Assembly (NCBI GenBank): GCA_024643655.1
Contig: JAHEMM010000007.1
Span: 1 to 59,984, forward strand
DNA length: 59,984 nt
Direction: 5' to 3'
From: Chitinophagaceae bacterium
GTDB lineage: Bacteria; Bacteroidota; Bacteroidia; Chitinophagales; Chitinophagaceae
Every line of letters begins with the position of its first letter. The stretch's first letter is position 1. A program made the translations under genes and the position numbers. Shown piece by piece: positions 28,624 to 37,826 of this stretch. The notes beneath the pieces are model-generated. The model was given only the letters and a program-made list of their open reading frames with translations. It was not told the DNA's origin and did not search any database.

Positions 28624-29295
28624 TTAAAATTTTCTAACAGGCGCAGAACTACTGCTTTTTGAAGAACCCGAACTGCTGCCAGAATTCCCGGTACTCGAAT
28701 TTGTATTGACTTTCATTCCTGAAGAAGAATTGTTATTAAAAATATCTCTCAAGGCACTACCCGAATTTCTGTTACTACTATTTGTGTTCGTGTTTGTATA
28801 GTTATAATTTCTAAATTCGTTTTCGGATTCCCAAACTTTTCTCCTTTTATTATTAGTATTGGTAGGGGTGTATGTGTTCAAATTAAACGTTCTGGGTTTA
28901 TTGAATGCCACTGTTTTTATATTTGTAGTTGTGGGACAATAACTATAGTATGGGTTGTAATAGCTATTCCAATAAGACTGAGGATTCCAAGGATTACTGA
29001 AATCGTTATAACCTGTATAAACATTGTAACGAAAACGACGCTCAGAAAGATACCAATCATCCAAATCACTCCAACGATTGCGATTTTGCACCCTCATCCG
29101 AAGGTATCGATCTTCATAAAAATCATCTGAATAACGATATTTACGATCCTTTTTGTTTTCGCTTTGAACATATTCATCAACCAGACGGGCAGGTGAATAA
29201 TAGACATCATCAGGAGTTTGACCGGATTTATAAGCGGTTGTGCAACTGCTAAAAACAATTGCGGATAAAGTCAGGAGTAAAATTGCTGATTTCAT
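28624..29295 (-). CDS. Low-complexity lipoprotein
   Basis: About 223 residues from the ATG at 29295, which gives a lipoprotein signal MKSAILLLTLSAIVFSSC; a longer frame from 29400 adds a non-signal extension. The mature part is rich in Asn, Tyr, Arg and Ser. RLVDEYVQSENKKDRKYRYSDDFYEDRYLRMR and a Tyr-rich SYWNSYYNPYYSYCPTTTN are followed by a Ser/Gly/Asn tail (GNSGSSSGSSKSSSSAP). It is probably a surface-exposed or periplasmic lipoprotein with disordered parts. It could share a transcript with the porin gene downstream. Confidence 0.75.
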   Translation of the reverse strand: MKSAILLLTLSAIVFSSCTTAYKSGQTPDDVYYSPARLVDEYVQSENKKDRKYRYSDDFYEDRYLRMRVQNRNRWSDLDDWYLSERRFRYNVYTGYNDFSNPWNPQSYWNSYYNPYYSYCPTTTNIKTVAFNKPRTFNLNTYTPTNTNNKRRKVWESENEFRNYNYTNTNTNSSNRNSGSALRDIFNNNSSSGMKVNTNSSTGNSGSSSGSSKSSSSAPVRKF

Positions 29296-29463
29296 ACCAA
29301 ATGGTTTAGATGAATTAATAATGAAGTTACTACTTTTGTGCGACTTTTGAGAGGCACAATTGCAAGCAATAAAGCAACAAAGATTCTGCCAATCAAGCAA
29401 TTATTGCATCTGAACCTGTTAAATTAAAACTAAAGATGCATAATGCATTAAACTTTTTAAAAC

Positions 29464-30939
29464 ATGAGTAAAGAGATTACATCGAGAGCATCAGATTATT
29501 CACAATGGTATAATGATCTGGTAATAAAAGGAGAGTTAGCCGATCATTCCGCTGTAAGAGGTTGTATGGTTATAAAGCCTTATGGGTTTGCCTTATGGGA
29601 AAATATGCGGGATGCTTTGGATAAGATGTTTAAAGATACAGGTCATGTAAACGCTTATTTCCCATTATTTATTCCAAAAAGCTTTTTAAGTAAAGAGGCT
29701 GCACATGTAGAGGGGTTTGCAAAAGAATGCGCAGTAGTAACACATTATCGTTTGAAGAACGATCCAAATGGTGGTGGAGTTATTGTAGATCCTGAAGCGA
29801 AGCTGGAAGAAGAATTGATTATTAGACCTACATCTGAAACAATCATCTGGAATACATATAAAGATTGGGTACAATCATACAGAGATCTTCCATTATTAAT
29901 TAATCAATGGGCAAATGTGGTCCGTTGGGAAATGAGAACCCGATTGTTTTTACGTACTGCTGAATTCTTATGGCAAGAGGGTCATACGGCACATGCAACA
30001 AAAGAAGAGGCTGTAGAAGAAACAGAAAAAATGCTTGGTGTCTATGCTACTTTTGTAGAAGAATTTATGGCATTGCCAGTCATAAAAGGCGTAAAAACTG
30101 CAAGTGAAAGATTTGCCGGTGCAGAAGATACTTACTGTATAGAAGCATTAATGCAGGATGGAAAAGCATTGCAAGCCGGCACTTCACATTTTCTGGGGCA
30201 AAATTTTGCCAAAGCTTTTGATGTTAAATTCTCTAATAAAGAAAATCAATTGGAATATGTTTGGGCTACAAGTTGGGGTGTAAGTACCAGGCTTGTAGGT
30301 GCATTAGTAATGGCTCATAGTGATGATCAGGGTTTGATTCTACCACCGAAGATTGCACCTTTTCAGGTAGTGATTGTACCTATTTATAAAGGGGATGAGC
30401 AAAAATCAATGATAGATGGCAAGGTTAAAGAGATTATGAGTGAATTAAAAGCAATGGGTATACGAGTAAAATATGATGATAATGATAATGCAAGACCCGG
30501 ATGGAAGTTTGCCGAATACGAAATGAAAGGAGTGCCAGTTCGATTAGCAATTGGAGCAAGAGATCTGGAGAAAAATGTGGTAGAAGTTGCCCGAAGAGAC
30601 ACAAAAGAAAAAAGAGTGATTCCTTTGGAAGGAATAACGGGATATGTAGAAAGTTTATTAGTAGAAATTCAAACAGCTATGTTTGATAAAGCAAAACTGT
30701 ATCAGCAGGAGCATATAACCCCAGCCGATACATGGGAAGAATTTGAGAAATTGTTAGATGAAAAAGGTGGTTTTATTTCAGCTCATTGGGATGGCACTAT
30801 GGAAACTGAAGAAATGATTAAAGAAAAAACTAAAGCTACCATTCGATGTATACCATTGGAGAATAAACAAGAAACTGGGCAATGCATTTATTCTGGAAAA
30901 GCATCAAAGGAAAGAGTTTTATTTGCAAGAGCTTATTAA
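29464..30939 (+). CDS. proS: Prolyl-tRNA synthetase (archaeal/eukaryotic type)
   Basis: This class II synthetase charges tRNA-Pro. 491 residues with motif 2 ([26 protein letters not shown]) and motif 3 ([28 protein letters not shown]). An anticodon-binding domain (about 285-400) follows, then the C-terminal zinc-like domain of the short archaeal form, lacking the bacterial editing insert. [19 protein letters not shown] and the absence of an insert between motifs 2 and 3 define the type. The start is the ATG at 29464. It is monocistronic. Confidence 0.97.
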   Translation: MSKEITSRASDYSQWYNDLVIKGELADHSAVRGCMVIKPYGFALWENMRDALDKMFKDTGHVNAYFPLFIPKSFLSKEAAHVEGFAKECAVVTHYRLKNDPNGGGVIVDPEAKLEEELIIRPTSETIIWNTYKDWVQSYRDLPLLINQWANVVRWEMRTRLFLRTAEFLWQEGHTAHATKEEAVEETEKMLGVYATFVEEFMALPVIKGVKTASERFAGAEDTYCIEALMQDGKALQAGTSHFLGQNFAKAFDVKFSNKENQLEYVWATSWGVSTRLVGALVMAHSDDQGLILPPKIAPFQVVIVPIYKGDEQKSMIDGKVKEIMSELKAMGIRVKYDDNDNARPGWKFAEYEMKGVPVRLAIGARDLEKNVVEVARRDTKEKRVIPLEGITGYVESLLVEIQTAMFDKAKLYQQEHITPADTWEEFEKLLDEKGGFISAHWDGTMETEEMIKEKTKATIRCIPLENKQETGQCIYSGKASKERVLFARAY

Positions 30940-30996
30940 ACTATTTTTTGTTTCCGAACTGAAACAAATTATTTTTAGTATACCAAACCGCAATTA

Positions 30997-31449
30997 ATGC
31001 AACAAGAAGATAGTAAATCATTGTTTGGATTAAGTATAGAAACTCAATCCAAAAGTTTTTTAACAGAAACTGCAAAATGGGCAAAGTTTTTAGCAATTAT
31101 CGGATTTATAGCTTGTGTTTTTATTGTGTTGGCTGGAATTGTGGTTGCTACACAAACCGATGAGATTAACAGGTCTTTCCGAAAATATGGTGAATCTAAT
31201 CCAATGTTTGAATTAGGTCCTGCGACGATTATTATTTATATCGCCATTGCCGTGCTTTATTTTTTCCCTTGTTTATATTTACTTAGATTTTCAAATGAAA
31301 TGAAATCAGCTTTAGCTGCTGATGATCAAAATAAACTTACTACTGCATTTCAGAACTTAAAGTCTGTGTTTAAGTTTTTTGGTATAACAACTATCATTTT
31401 AATTTCACTTTACCTGTTATCAGCAGTTGTACTAGCTGGTTCTATGTAA
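30997..31449 (+). CDS. DUF5362-like membrane protein
   Basis: 150 residues with three likely membrane segments: about 26-50 (WAKFLAIIGFIACVFIVLAGIVVAT), 73-95 (ATIIIYIAIAVLYFFPCLYLLRF) and 124-147 (FFGITTIILISLYLLSAVVL). The N-terminal stretch MQQEDSKSLFGLSIETQSKSFLTETAKWAKFLAIIG matches what I recall of DUF5362, an uncharacterised Bacteroidota family. The function is unknown. It sits between proS and the RDD gene without obvious partnership. Confidence 0.7.
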   Translation: MQQEDSKSLFGLSIETQSKSFLTETAKWAKFLAIIGFIACVFIVLAGIVVATQTDEINRSFRKYGESNPMFELGPATIIIYIAIAVLYFFPCLYLLRFSNEMKSALAADDQNKLTTAFQNLKSVFKFFGITTIILISLYLLSAVVLAGSM

Positions 31450-31499
31450 TATATTTATGGAAGAGTATAAGGGAGCTTTTTATTATCGAAATTTGCCTT

Positions 31500-32315
31500 T
31501 TATTTAGTAGACAAATAGTTATAATCTTTTAGTAAGATATCCAGAAAATCGAATGGCGATTTGGTTGATTCAATTTTTAAATGATTTTTAATTTTATTGC
31601 TAGCTGATTCTGCCATCAAATAATCTCCTTTTTTCTTTGCAGTCTCCAGAATACTTTTTATGGCGTTGATATCTTTATCACTTAGCTGCATTATTTGTGG
31701 GAAAGAAGGTACATAATTATCAGCTACATCAATGAAAATGGTGTCCTCAATATTTCCTTTAGAATTTATGCGAATAAGAATAGTTTTAGCTAAAAGATCG
31801 CCAATTCGTTGTCCTTTTTTAGAGGCAACTACTAATATTATGTCAGTGATGAAATAGGCAAATACAAATAAGATAAGAAATGTAGATTCTGCATTTTTTC
31901 CTTGATACTCCTTAGCTAAACCAATAAATAGAATAATGATAAACCAGATGTCTCTTAATAACCACCGAATTAGAAATTGGCTGATGCTTGCCTTTCCTCC
32001 ATTTTCATTTACAACTTTGATATTCAGAATTTTTTTACCAATACTCTGGCCATTCATAGTAATTTCTAACAGAACATGATAAATTAAAATAGGGCCTAAA
32101 ATAATAACGATAGATAACCAATGAAGATTATACCATTGTTCTGATTCATTGTAGTCTATATTACTTGCTAAAACTTCTAATAATAAAATACCTAGTTTGT
32201 AAATAAAAAACTGCATTAGAAAGTCGATCAATAATGCAATTAATCGCCGGTAGAACTCGGGGATCTCAAATTCTACATCAATGTTAAAATTGGTTGGGAC
32301 TTTTATAACTGCCAT
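31500..32315 (-). CDS. RDD family membrane protein
   Basis: A 271-residue inner-membrane protein. The RDD domain spans about residues 16-175, with the Arg in FYRRLIALLIDFLMQFFIY, an NGQSIGKKILNIKVV loop and RWLLRDIW carrying the Arg-Asp pattern. Three to four membrane helices can be seen. The C-terminal 90 residues are soluble and helical (LSDKDINAIKSILETAKKKGDYLMAESASNKIKNHL). It is divergent from the SpoIIM gene with a 106-base shared promoter region. RDD genes are regular partners of this SpoIIM-MoxR-DUF58 cluster. Confidence 0.9.
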   Translation of the reverse strand: MAVIKVPTNFNIDVEFEIPEFYRRLIALLIDFLMQFFIYKLGILLLEVLASNIDYNESEQWYNLHWLSIVIILGPILIYHVLLEITMNGQSIGKKILNIKVVNENGGKASISQFLIRWLLRDIWFIIILFIGLAKEYQGKNAESTFLILFVFAYFITDIILVVASKKGQRIGDLLAKTILIRINSKGNIEDTIFIDVADNYVPSFPQIMQLSDKDINAIKSILETAKKKGDYLMAESASNKIKNHLKIESTKSPFDFLDILLKDYNYLSTK

Positions 32316-32421
32316 CCGTTCTTCATTATTAATTCATCAAATTAGTATTTTTTTATTGTATTTGTTTGGAACCTGATTTTATCGTTTTAAAATCATTATT
32401 TTACAAGCAAAATGACTCGTA

Positions 32422-33390
32422 TTGAGAGAAGCCCTATTCATAAAGAAAAATAAAGACCGCTGGTTAAAAAACCAACAAAAACCGCCGAGTGATCCTGATG
32501 AGATGGCCGCAGAATTTACTCAACTGGTAGATGATTTGGCTTATGCAAAAACTTTTTATCCTTCGGGAAAAGTAACAAATTATATTAACGCTCAGGCTTC
32601 CAAGATTTATTTGGATATATATAAAAATCGAAAGGAAGAATCAAACAGACTTGTTACTTTCTGGAAGTACGACTTGCCTCTAACCATCAGAAAGTACCAT
32701 ACAACAATCCTTTTTTCGCTTATCTTTTTTTGTGTGTTTTTTGCAATTGGGTTTTTTACTGCAAACATTGATGAATCGGTAGCCAGAGATGTGCTAGGTA
32801 GCAATTATATCGATCAAACAAATGAATATATAAATGACGGAAATCCATTTGGCATCTATGAGAACGGTAATGCTTTTCTTACCTGGCTTGGAATTATGGT
32901 AAACAATATTGGTGTTGCGTTAAGAGTATTTGCATCTGGGATACTTTTTGGAATTCCTACTTTATATGATCTTGCACAAACTGGTATTATGGTGGGTGTT
33001 TTTGATCAGATATTTGCAGCAAAAGGTTTTGGAGTAGATTTCTGGCTCGTAGTTTTTGTGCATGGAACACTGGAAATTGCCGGATTTATATTAGTTGGCG
33101 CAGCAGGTCTGGTGTTGGGAAAAAGTTTTCTATTTCCCGGAACTATCAAAAGAATAGATGCTTTAAAACTAGGTGCAAAAGATGGTGTAAAAATAATCAT
33201 TGGCCTGCTTCCGGTATTTGTATTAGCTGCTTTTTTCGAAGGTTTCATAACAAGACTTTATAATGACATTTCAATTTTGACAACAGCTGTTTTCGCATTG
33301 TCAGTTGTATTTGTGATCTGGTATTTTATTATTTATCCTATCAGATTAGCAAAAAGAATGGCACTGCAACAAAACGAGGAGGAAGTTTAA
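32422..33390 (+). CDS. SpoIIM/DUF95 family membrane protein
   Basis: 322 residues. The start appears to be TTG at 32422 (REALFIKKNKDRWLKNQQ), since an in-frame stop lies just upstream and no ATG occurs early. A 13-codon out-of-frame ATG reading (32412-32453) overlaps it. Membrane segments occur at about 94-116, 150-180, 197-228 and 255-310. FLTWLGIMVNNIGVALRVFASGILFGI and LVVFVHGTLEIAGFILVGAAGLVLGK are the core SpoIIM-like motifs. The organism is not expected to sporulate. First gene of the MoxR/DUF58 operon. Confidence 0.88.
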   Translation: MREALFIKKNKDRWLKNQQKPPSDPDEMAAEFTQLVDDLAYAKTFYPSGKVTNYINAQASKIYLDIYKNRKEESNRLVTFWKYDLPLTIRKYHTTILFSLIFFCVFFAIGFFTANIDESVARDVLGSNYIDQTNEYINDGNPFGIYENGNAFLTWLGIMVNNIGVALRVFASGILFGIPTLYDLAQTGIMVGVFDQIFAAKGFGVDFWLVVFVHGTLEIAGFILVGAAGLVLGKSFLFPGTIKRIDALKLGAKDGVKIIIGLLPVFVLAAFFEGFITRLYNDISILTTAVFALSVVFVIWYFIIYPIRLAKRMALQQNEEEV

Positions 33391-34230
33391 ATGATAAAAA
33401 AAATCTACAAACATATTCTCCTTTGTCTGTTAATAAATTCTGTTATCATAACTATTTCGTCATTAACTTCTACTTTAATGGCTCAAACTGATAAAGATTC
33501 AAATGCTGTCGTTAAAGAATTGACAATTGAAGAGCAAGAGCCAGTTGAAGCAGAAGTTGATGATTATATAGGCTCTGCTAATGAAAGCTTTATTAAAAAA
33601 GAAGAAAGGCTTGTGGAGTGGAAACCATCAGTGGAAAAAAACATCCCTGACAATATTATTAAATCATTAAAAGAGAAAGATGAATTCTGGTATGCTGATT
33701 TAGCGGACAATAGCAGGAAAAAGCCAGAAGAGTTAAACAAAGAGCAAAAAACTCCATTAGGTATGCAACCTTGGTTTATAACCTTACTTTGGGTTTTAAT
33801 AATCGGAGGGTTTGTTTTTTTTCTTATAACTTATCTGGCAAGTAGCAATGTTGGCCTTTTTCGAAAGAAAAATTTCGTTGTTCCAGAAGAAGAATCAGAA
33901 ACAATGCCTGAAGATATTTTTTCAATAAATTATCAAAAAGAAATTGACAAAGCGGCTGCTGCCGGTAATTACAGGTTGGCCGTTCGGTTAATGTTTTTAA
34001 GACTTTTAAAAAACATGTCGGAGAAAGACCTTATTAATTACAAACAGTCTAAAACGAACTTTGATTATCTAACTGAAGTATATAACGCTCCCTGGTACAA
34101 ACAATTCTTTAAAGTAACCCGTAATTATGAATTTAGTTGGTACGGACAATTTGAACTTTCTCAAGATATATTTATTGCTGTAAAAAATGACTTTATTCAA
34201 TTCGAGAATCAAATAAGAGAATTTAGGTGA
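33391..34230 (+). CDS. DUF4129-like membrane protein
   Basis: 279 residues: signal-like N-terminus (to about TSTLMAQ, residue 32), an acidic periplasmic stretch, one membrane helix at about 129-152 (WFITLLWVLIIGGFVFFLITYLA) and a cytosolic part. The last 90 residues, NYRLAVRLMFLRLLKNMSEKDLINYKQSKTNFDYLTEVY, resemble DUF4129. It starts directly after the SpoIIM stop and overlaps the next gene by four bases (GTGA). It is probably a structural subunit of the same membrane complex. Confidence 0.8.
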   Translation: MIKKIYKHILLCLLINSVIITISSLTSTLMAQTDKDSNAVVKELTIEEQEPVEAEVDDYIGSANESFIKKEERLVEWKPSVEKNIPDNIIKSLKEKDEFWYADLADNSRKKPEELNKEQKTPLGMQPWFITLLWVLIIGGFVFFLITYLASSNVGLFRKKNFVVPEEESETMPEDIFSINYQKEIDKAAAAGNYRLAVRLMFLRLLKNMSEKDLINYKQSKTNFDYLTEVYNAPWYKQFFKVTRNYEFSWYGQFELSQDIFIAVKNDFIQFENQIREFR

Positions 34231-35456
34231 AAAAATATTTACCATATATTCTAGTAGCTATATTAATTCTTGTAATAATTACTTCGTTAGGTACAGGAAA
34301 TAATAAAGTCAGCCGACAATTCGATAATAAAATTACATTTCGTAAAAATGATAAAAGGCCATACGGAATGTATGTAGCCTATGAACAACTAAAGAATCTT
34401 TTTCCGGCCGCTTCAATCTCTACTGATAAAAATGAACCGGGATATTGGGATTCGTTATCTGCGTATTCTAAGAATCAGGCATTAATAATTATTGCCGATC
34501 GATTTTCAGCAGATGATTTCGAACTTAAGAAATTGATCGCTTTTGCTGAAAATGGTAATGATGTATTTATTTCTACAAGGGAATTATCCTTTGATGCAAA
34601 ACGGTTTTTAAATTGCAAAGTATTTACGTATGAAGTTTTTTCTTATACTGAGAATATTAATAATTCAGATAGCCTTATTGTTTCATTAGTTAATCTGCCA
34701 TTTGGAAATACTGTTAGCTATCAATATCCGGGAAGAGGTATTAATTCTTTCTTTAAAAAAATTGATACGACTATTGCAGATGTGATAGGTAAAAATGAAT
34801 TTGACCATCCTAATTTCTTGCACTTACAAACTGGGAAAGGGAATATTTATATTCATTTAGTGCCAATTGCTTTCAGCAATTATTTTCTATTGCATAAAAG
34901 AAATATACAATATTATGAAAAGAGTTTTTCATTGATAAATCCTGCTGTTAAGAAAATTGTATGGGATGAGTATTATATTAATAGCAATATGCAAGGAAAT
35001 AAAAATGATGAGAAGAAAAATTGGCTGAGTGTTTTATCAAATTATCCTTCTTTGAAGGCAGCGCTACTAACAGCAATTCTTTCATTACTGGTTTATGTGT
35101 TGTTGGAAATGAGAAGAAAGCAGCGTTATATTCCGGTTGTTAATAATCCTATAAATGATTCGTTGGATTTTGTGAAAACAATTGGAAGGCTATATTATGA
35201 TAAAGGAAATCATACAAATCTTTGTAAAAAAATGGGGCTTTACTTTCTTGAGCATGTAAGAAATAAATACAAACTAACTACCAGCAAATTAGATGATGAG
35301 TTTATTAATAATCTAAAATACAAATCAGGTGTTGACGAAACATCTATACGGGAAATCGTTTCGTTTATTAAATATTTGGAAGATGCTCCCGGTATTTCAT
35401 CCCGACAAATAACTACTTTTCATTCACAATTAGAATCATTTTATAAAAAAGCATAA
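34227..35456 (+). CDS. DUF4350 membrane protein
   Basis: 409 residues, starting at GTG 34227 inside the previous stop. A membrane helix (YLPYILVAILILVIITSLG) opens it, followed by RPYGMYVAYEQLKNLFP, which is characteristic of DUF4350, and a Rossmann-like ALIIIADRFSADDFELKKLIAFAENGNDVFIST. A second membrane segment lies at about 275-292, followed by a cytosolic helical tail (about 294-409). DUF4350 relates to GATase-like sensory domains. It couples with MoxR, two bases downstream. Confidence 0.82.
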   Translation: MKKYLPYILVAILILVIITSLGTGNNKVSRQFDNKITFRKNDKRPYGMYVAYEQLKNLFPAASISTDKNEPGYWDSLSAYSKNQALIIIADRFSADDFELKKLIAFAENGNDVFISTRELSFDAKRFLNCKVFTYEVFSYTENINNSDSLIVSLVNLPFGNTVSYQYPGRGINSFFKKIDTTIADVIGKNEFDHPNFLHLQTGKGNIYIHLVPIAFSNYFLLHKRNIQYYEKSFSLINPAVKKIVWDEYYINSNMQGNKNDEKKNWLSVLSNYPSLKAALLTAILSLLVYVLLEMRRKQRYIPVVNNPINDSLDFVKTIGRLYYDKGNHTNLCKKMGLYFLEHVRNKYKLTTSKLDDEFINNLKYKSGVDETSIREIVSFIKYLEDAPGISSRQITTFHSQLESFYKKA

Positions 35457-35458
35457 TT

Positions 35459-36436
35459 ATGGAAGAAGAAATATTTCAGCAAAGAACAGATTTGTCAGCG
35501 TTTAATGAAGCTGTATCAACTCTCCGGCAGGAAATCAAAAGAATAATTGTTGGTCAGGACGAAATGGTAAAGTTGATTATAACTGCATTGTTGGCAGATG
35601 GGCATGTTCTGATTGAAGGCGTTCCGGGTGTAGCGAAAACACTTACAGCAAAACTTGTAGCTAAAAGTTTAAGTGTTCATTTTTCCAGAATTCAATTTAC
35701 TCCGGATTTAATGCCTTCAGATGTATTAGGTACTCCTGTGTTTAATCCTAGGGAAGCTAGTTTTGAGTTTAAAAAAGGTCCGGTCTTTAGCAATATAGTA
35801 TTAGTGGATGAGATTAACAGAGCTCCTGCAAAAACACAATCTGCTTTACTTGAGATTATGGAAGAAAGGCAAGCAACCATTGATGGAAAATCTTTTCCAA
35901 TGGCTTCACCTTTTATGGTGCTGGCCACACAAAATCCAGTAGAGCAGGAAGGCACTTACCGATTACCGGAAGCACAGTTGGATCGATTTTTATTTAAAAT
36001 TATTGTTCCATATCCTAGCGAAGTGGAGGAGTTGGCGATTATCTCTCAATTTCATAAAATGGGAAATACTACAGCAATGGAAATGATTAAGCCTGTTCTA
36101 CAAGCCAATCAAATTGTTGAATTACGTAAACAAATAAAATCACAGATCATTGAAGAGAAATTATTACAGTTTATAGCCAAACTTATTCACCTAACCAGAA
36201 ATCATAAGTCAATTTATTTAGGTGCTTCCCCAAGGGCATCAATTGCAATTATGAACGCATCAAAGGCAATGGCTGCTATTCAAGGAAGGGATTTTGTAAC
36301 CCCTGAAGATATTTTAGATATTATTCCTTCTGTCCTTCGACATAGAATTATATTAACACCAGATAAAGAGATGGAGGGGATAACCGAGGATGATGTAATT
36401 AAACAAATAATTCAGGGGATGGATGTTCCACGTTGA
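35459..36436 (+). CDS. MoxR family AAA+ ATPase
   Basis: 325 residues with a complete ATPase core: Walker A GVPGVAKT (about 58-65), Walker B in NIVLVDEINRAP, FTPDLMPSDVLGT and sensor 1 MVLATQNPVEQEGTYRLPEAQLDRF. The C-terminal helical lid has GASPRASIAIMNASKAMAAI with the sensor 2 Arg. MoxR proteins act as chaperones that load or remodel partners with von Willebrand or DUF58 domains, and such a partner follows 28 bases downstream. The cluster around it suggests action at the inner membrane. Confidence 0.95.
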   Translation: MEEEIFQQRTDLSAFNEAVSTLRQEIKRIIVGQDEMVKLIITALLADGHVLIEGVPGVAKTLTAKLVAKSLSVHFSRIQFTPDLMPSDVLGTPVFNPREASFEFKKGPVFSNIVLVDEINRAPAKTQSALLEIMEERQATIDGKSFPMASPFMVLATQNPVEQEGTYRLPEAQLDRFLFKIIVPYPSEVEELAIISQFHKMGNTTAMEMIKPVLQANQIVELRKQIKSQIIEEKLLQFIAKLIHLTRNHKSIYLGASPRASIAIMNASKAMAAIQGRDFVTPEDILDIIPSVLRHRIILTPDKEMEGITEDDVIKQIIQGMDVPR

Positions 36437-36464
36437 TTTTGATTATTAATGAATTAATACAAAA

Positions 36465-37790
36465 ATGATCAAGTCGTTCTTCATAAATAATATTGCTTAT
36501 TATATCGCAGGCACTGCTTCTGTAGTTTTTGCAATAAGTTTTTTTCAGCCTGTTATATTTCAAATAGGCGTTTTGATATTACTACTTTTGGGTATATCCA
36601 TTTTTGTGGATGTAATATTGGTTTATAGTAAGAAAAGTGGCATTAAAGCAGATAGAATTGTAGGGGATAGATTTAGTATTAGTGACGACAATAAAGTTTT
36701 AATCAATTTAAAAAATAATTTTTCATTTCCAGTACAGGTATCTATTATAGATGAGATACCTGTACAGTTTCAGGGTAGAAAATGGATTAAAAGAGCCAAA
36801 ATTAAGTCAGAAACACAGTATGAATTGAATTATACGTTAAAGCCTTTAACAAGAGGTGAATATGTTTTCGATAATATAAACATATTTGCACACGGTCCAT
36901 TACAGTTGGTTAAAAGGCGATTTATTATAAATGCAAGACATATTGTAAAAGTATATCCATCATATATCCAAATGCGGAGATACCAGCTATTGGCTGTTAG
37001 TAACAGGTTGCAAGAAGCAGGAGTAAAACGTATTCGAAAAATTGGGCATAGTATGGAATTTGAACAAATAAAAGAATATGTAAGGGGAGATGATTACAGG
37101 ACAATAAATTGGAAAGCCACTGCGAGGAAAGATGCATTAATGGTAAATAATTATACGGACGAAAGGAGTCAGCAAATTTACTGTCTCATCAATAAGGGAA
37201 GGGTTATGAAAATGCCGTTTAGTGGTATATCATTATTGGATTATGCTATTAATGCATCGCTTGTATTATCAAATATTGCTTTAGTAAGACAGGACAAAGC
37301 AGGCATCATAACATTTGAAAAAAATCTTGATACATTTCTTTTGGCAGATAAAAAGCCAATGCAAATGAATTTAATTTTGGAGAATTTGTATAGACAAAAA
37401 ACGGATTATCTGGAAGCTGATTTTGAAAAACTTTTTTCTGTAATACGAAATAGGGTAACGAATAGAAGTTTATTTATTTTATTCACCAATTTCGAATCAT
37501 TGGCAAGTTTGCAAAGGGAAATGAGTGCTTTAAAAAAAATTGCTAAATATCATCTTTTGCTTGTAGTTTTTTTTGAAAATACGGAATTAAAAAAATTGGC
37601 GGAAGGTAAATCTACTTCAGTGGAAGGTATTTACATTAAAACGATTGCAGAAAAATTTGCTTATGAAAAAAGATTGATGGTAAAAGAATTGCATAAAAAT
37701 GGGATACCTTCCATTCTTACCACACCTGAAAATCTTACTGTAAATACAATCAATAAGTATCTTGAATTAAAAACAAGAATGTCTATCTAA
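36465..37790 (+). CDS. DUF58 domain membrane protein
   Basis: 441 residues. Two membrane helices at the start (about 10-52), a beta-rich region (about 60-165), then the DUF58 motif EFEQIKEYVRGDDYRTINWKATARKD (199-223) leading into a von Willebrand A-like domain. In the equivalent of the metal-binding DxGxS/M strand, Asn243 stands in QIYCLINKGRVM where Asp is usual, so metal binding may be weak. It is the last gene of the SpoIIM-DUF4129-DUF4350-MoxR-DUF58 run. Confidence 0.93.
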   Translation: MIKSFFINNIAYYIAGTASVVFAISFFQPVIFQIGVLILLLLGISIFVDVILVYSKKSGIKADRIVGDRFSISDDNKVLINLKNNFSFPVQVSIIDEIPVQFQGRKWIKRAKIKSETQYELNYTLKPLTRGEYVFDNINIFAHGPLQLVKRRFIINARHIVKVYPSYIQMRRYQLLAVSNRLQEAGVKRIRKIGHSMEFEQIKEYVRGDDYRTINWKATARKDALMVNNYTDERSQQIYCLINKGRVMKMPFSGISLLDYAINASLVLSNIALVRQDKAGIITFEKNLDTFLLADKKPMQMNLILENLYRQKTDYLEADFEKLFSVIRNRVTNRSLFILFTNFESLASLQREMSALKKIAKYHLLLVVFFENTELKKLAEGKSTSVEGIYIKTIAEKFAYEKRLMVKELHKNGIPSILTTPENLTVNTINKYLELKTRMSI

Positions 37791-37814
37791 TAAATTTCTC
37801 CCATCAACAAACCT

Positions 37815-37822
37815 TACTTTTG
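37815..37822 (+). promoter_or_regulatory. Candidate -7 promoter box (TACTTTTG)
   Basis: The same eight bases as at 26502, and again four bases before the ATG (37827), here for truB. A leaderless transcript is likely if it is active. No clear -33 match. Confidence 0.5.
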
Positions 37823-37826
37823 CCGG

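Noticed and set aside
32422-33390. Evidence for sporulation from the SpoIIM name
   Set aside because: The SpoIIM/DUF95 fold is widespread in non-spore-formers and the context is a MoxR/DUF58 cluster.
36428-36441. TGTTCCACGT, similar to half of a parS site
   Set aside because: The second half does not continue the palindrome (TGATTT), and it sits in the end of the MoxR gene, 14 kb from parB.
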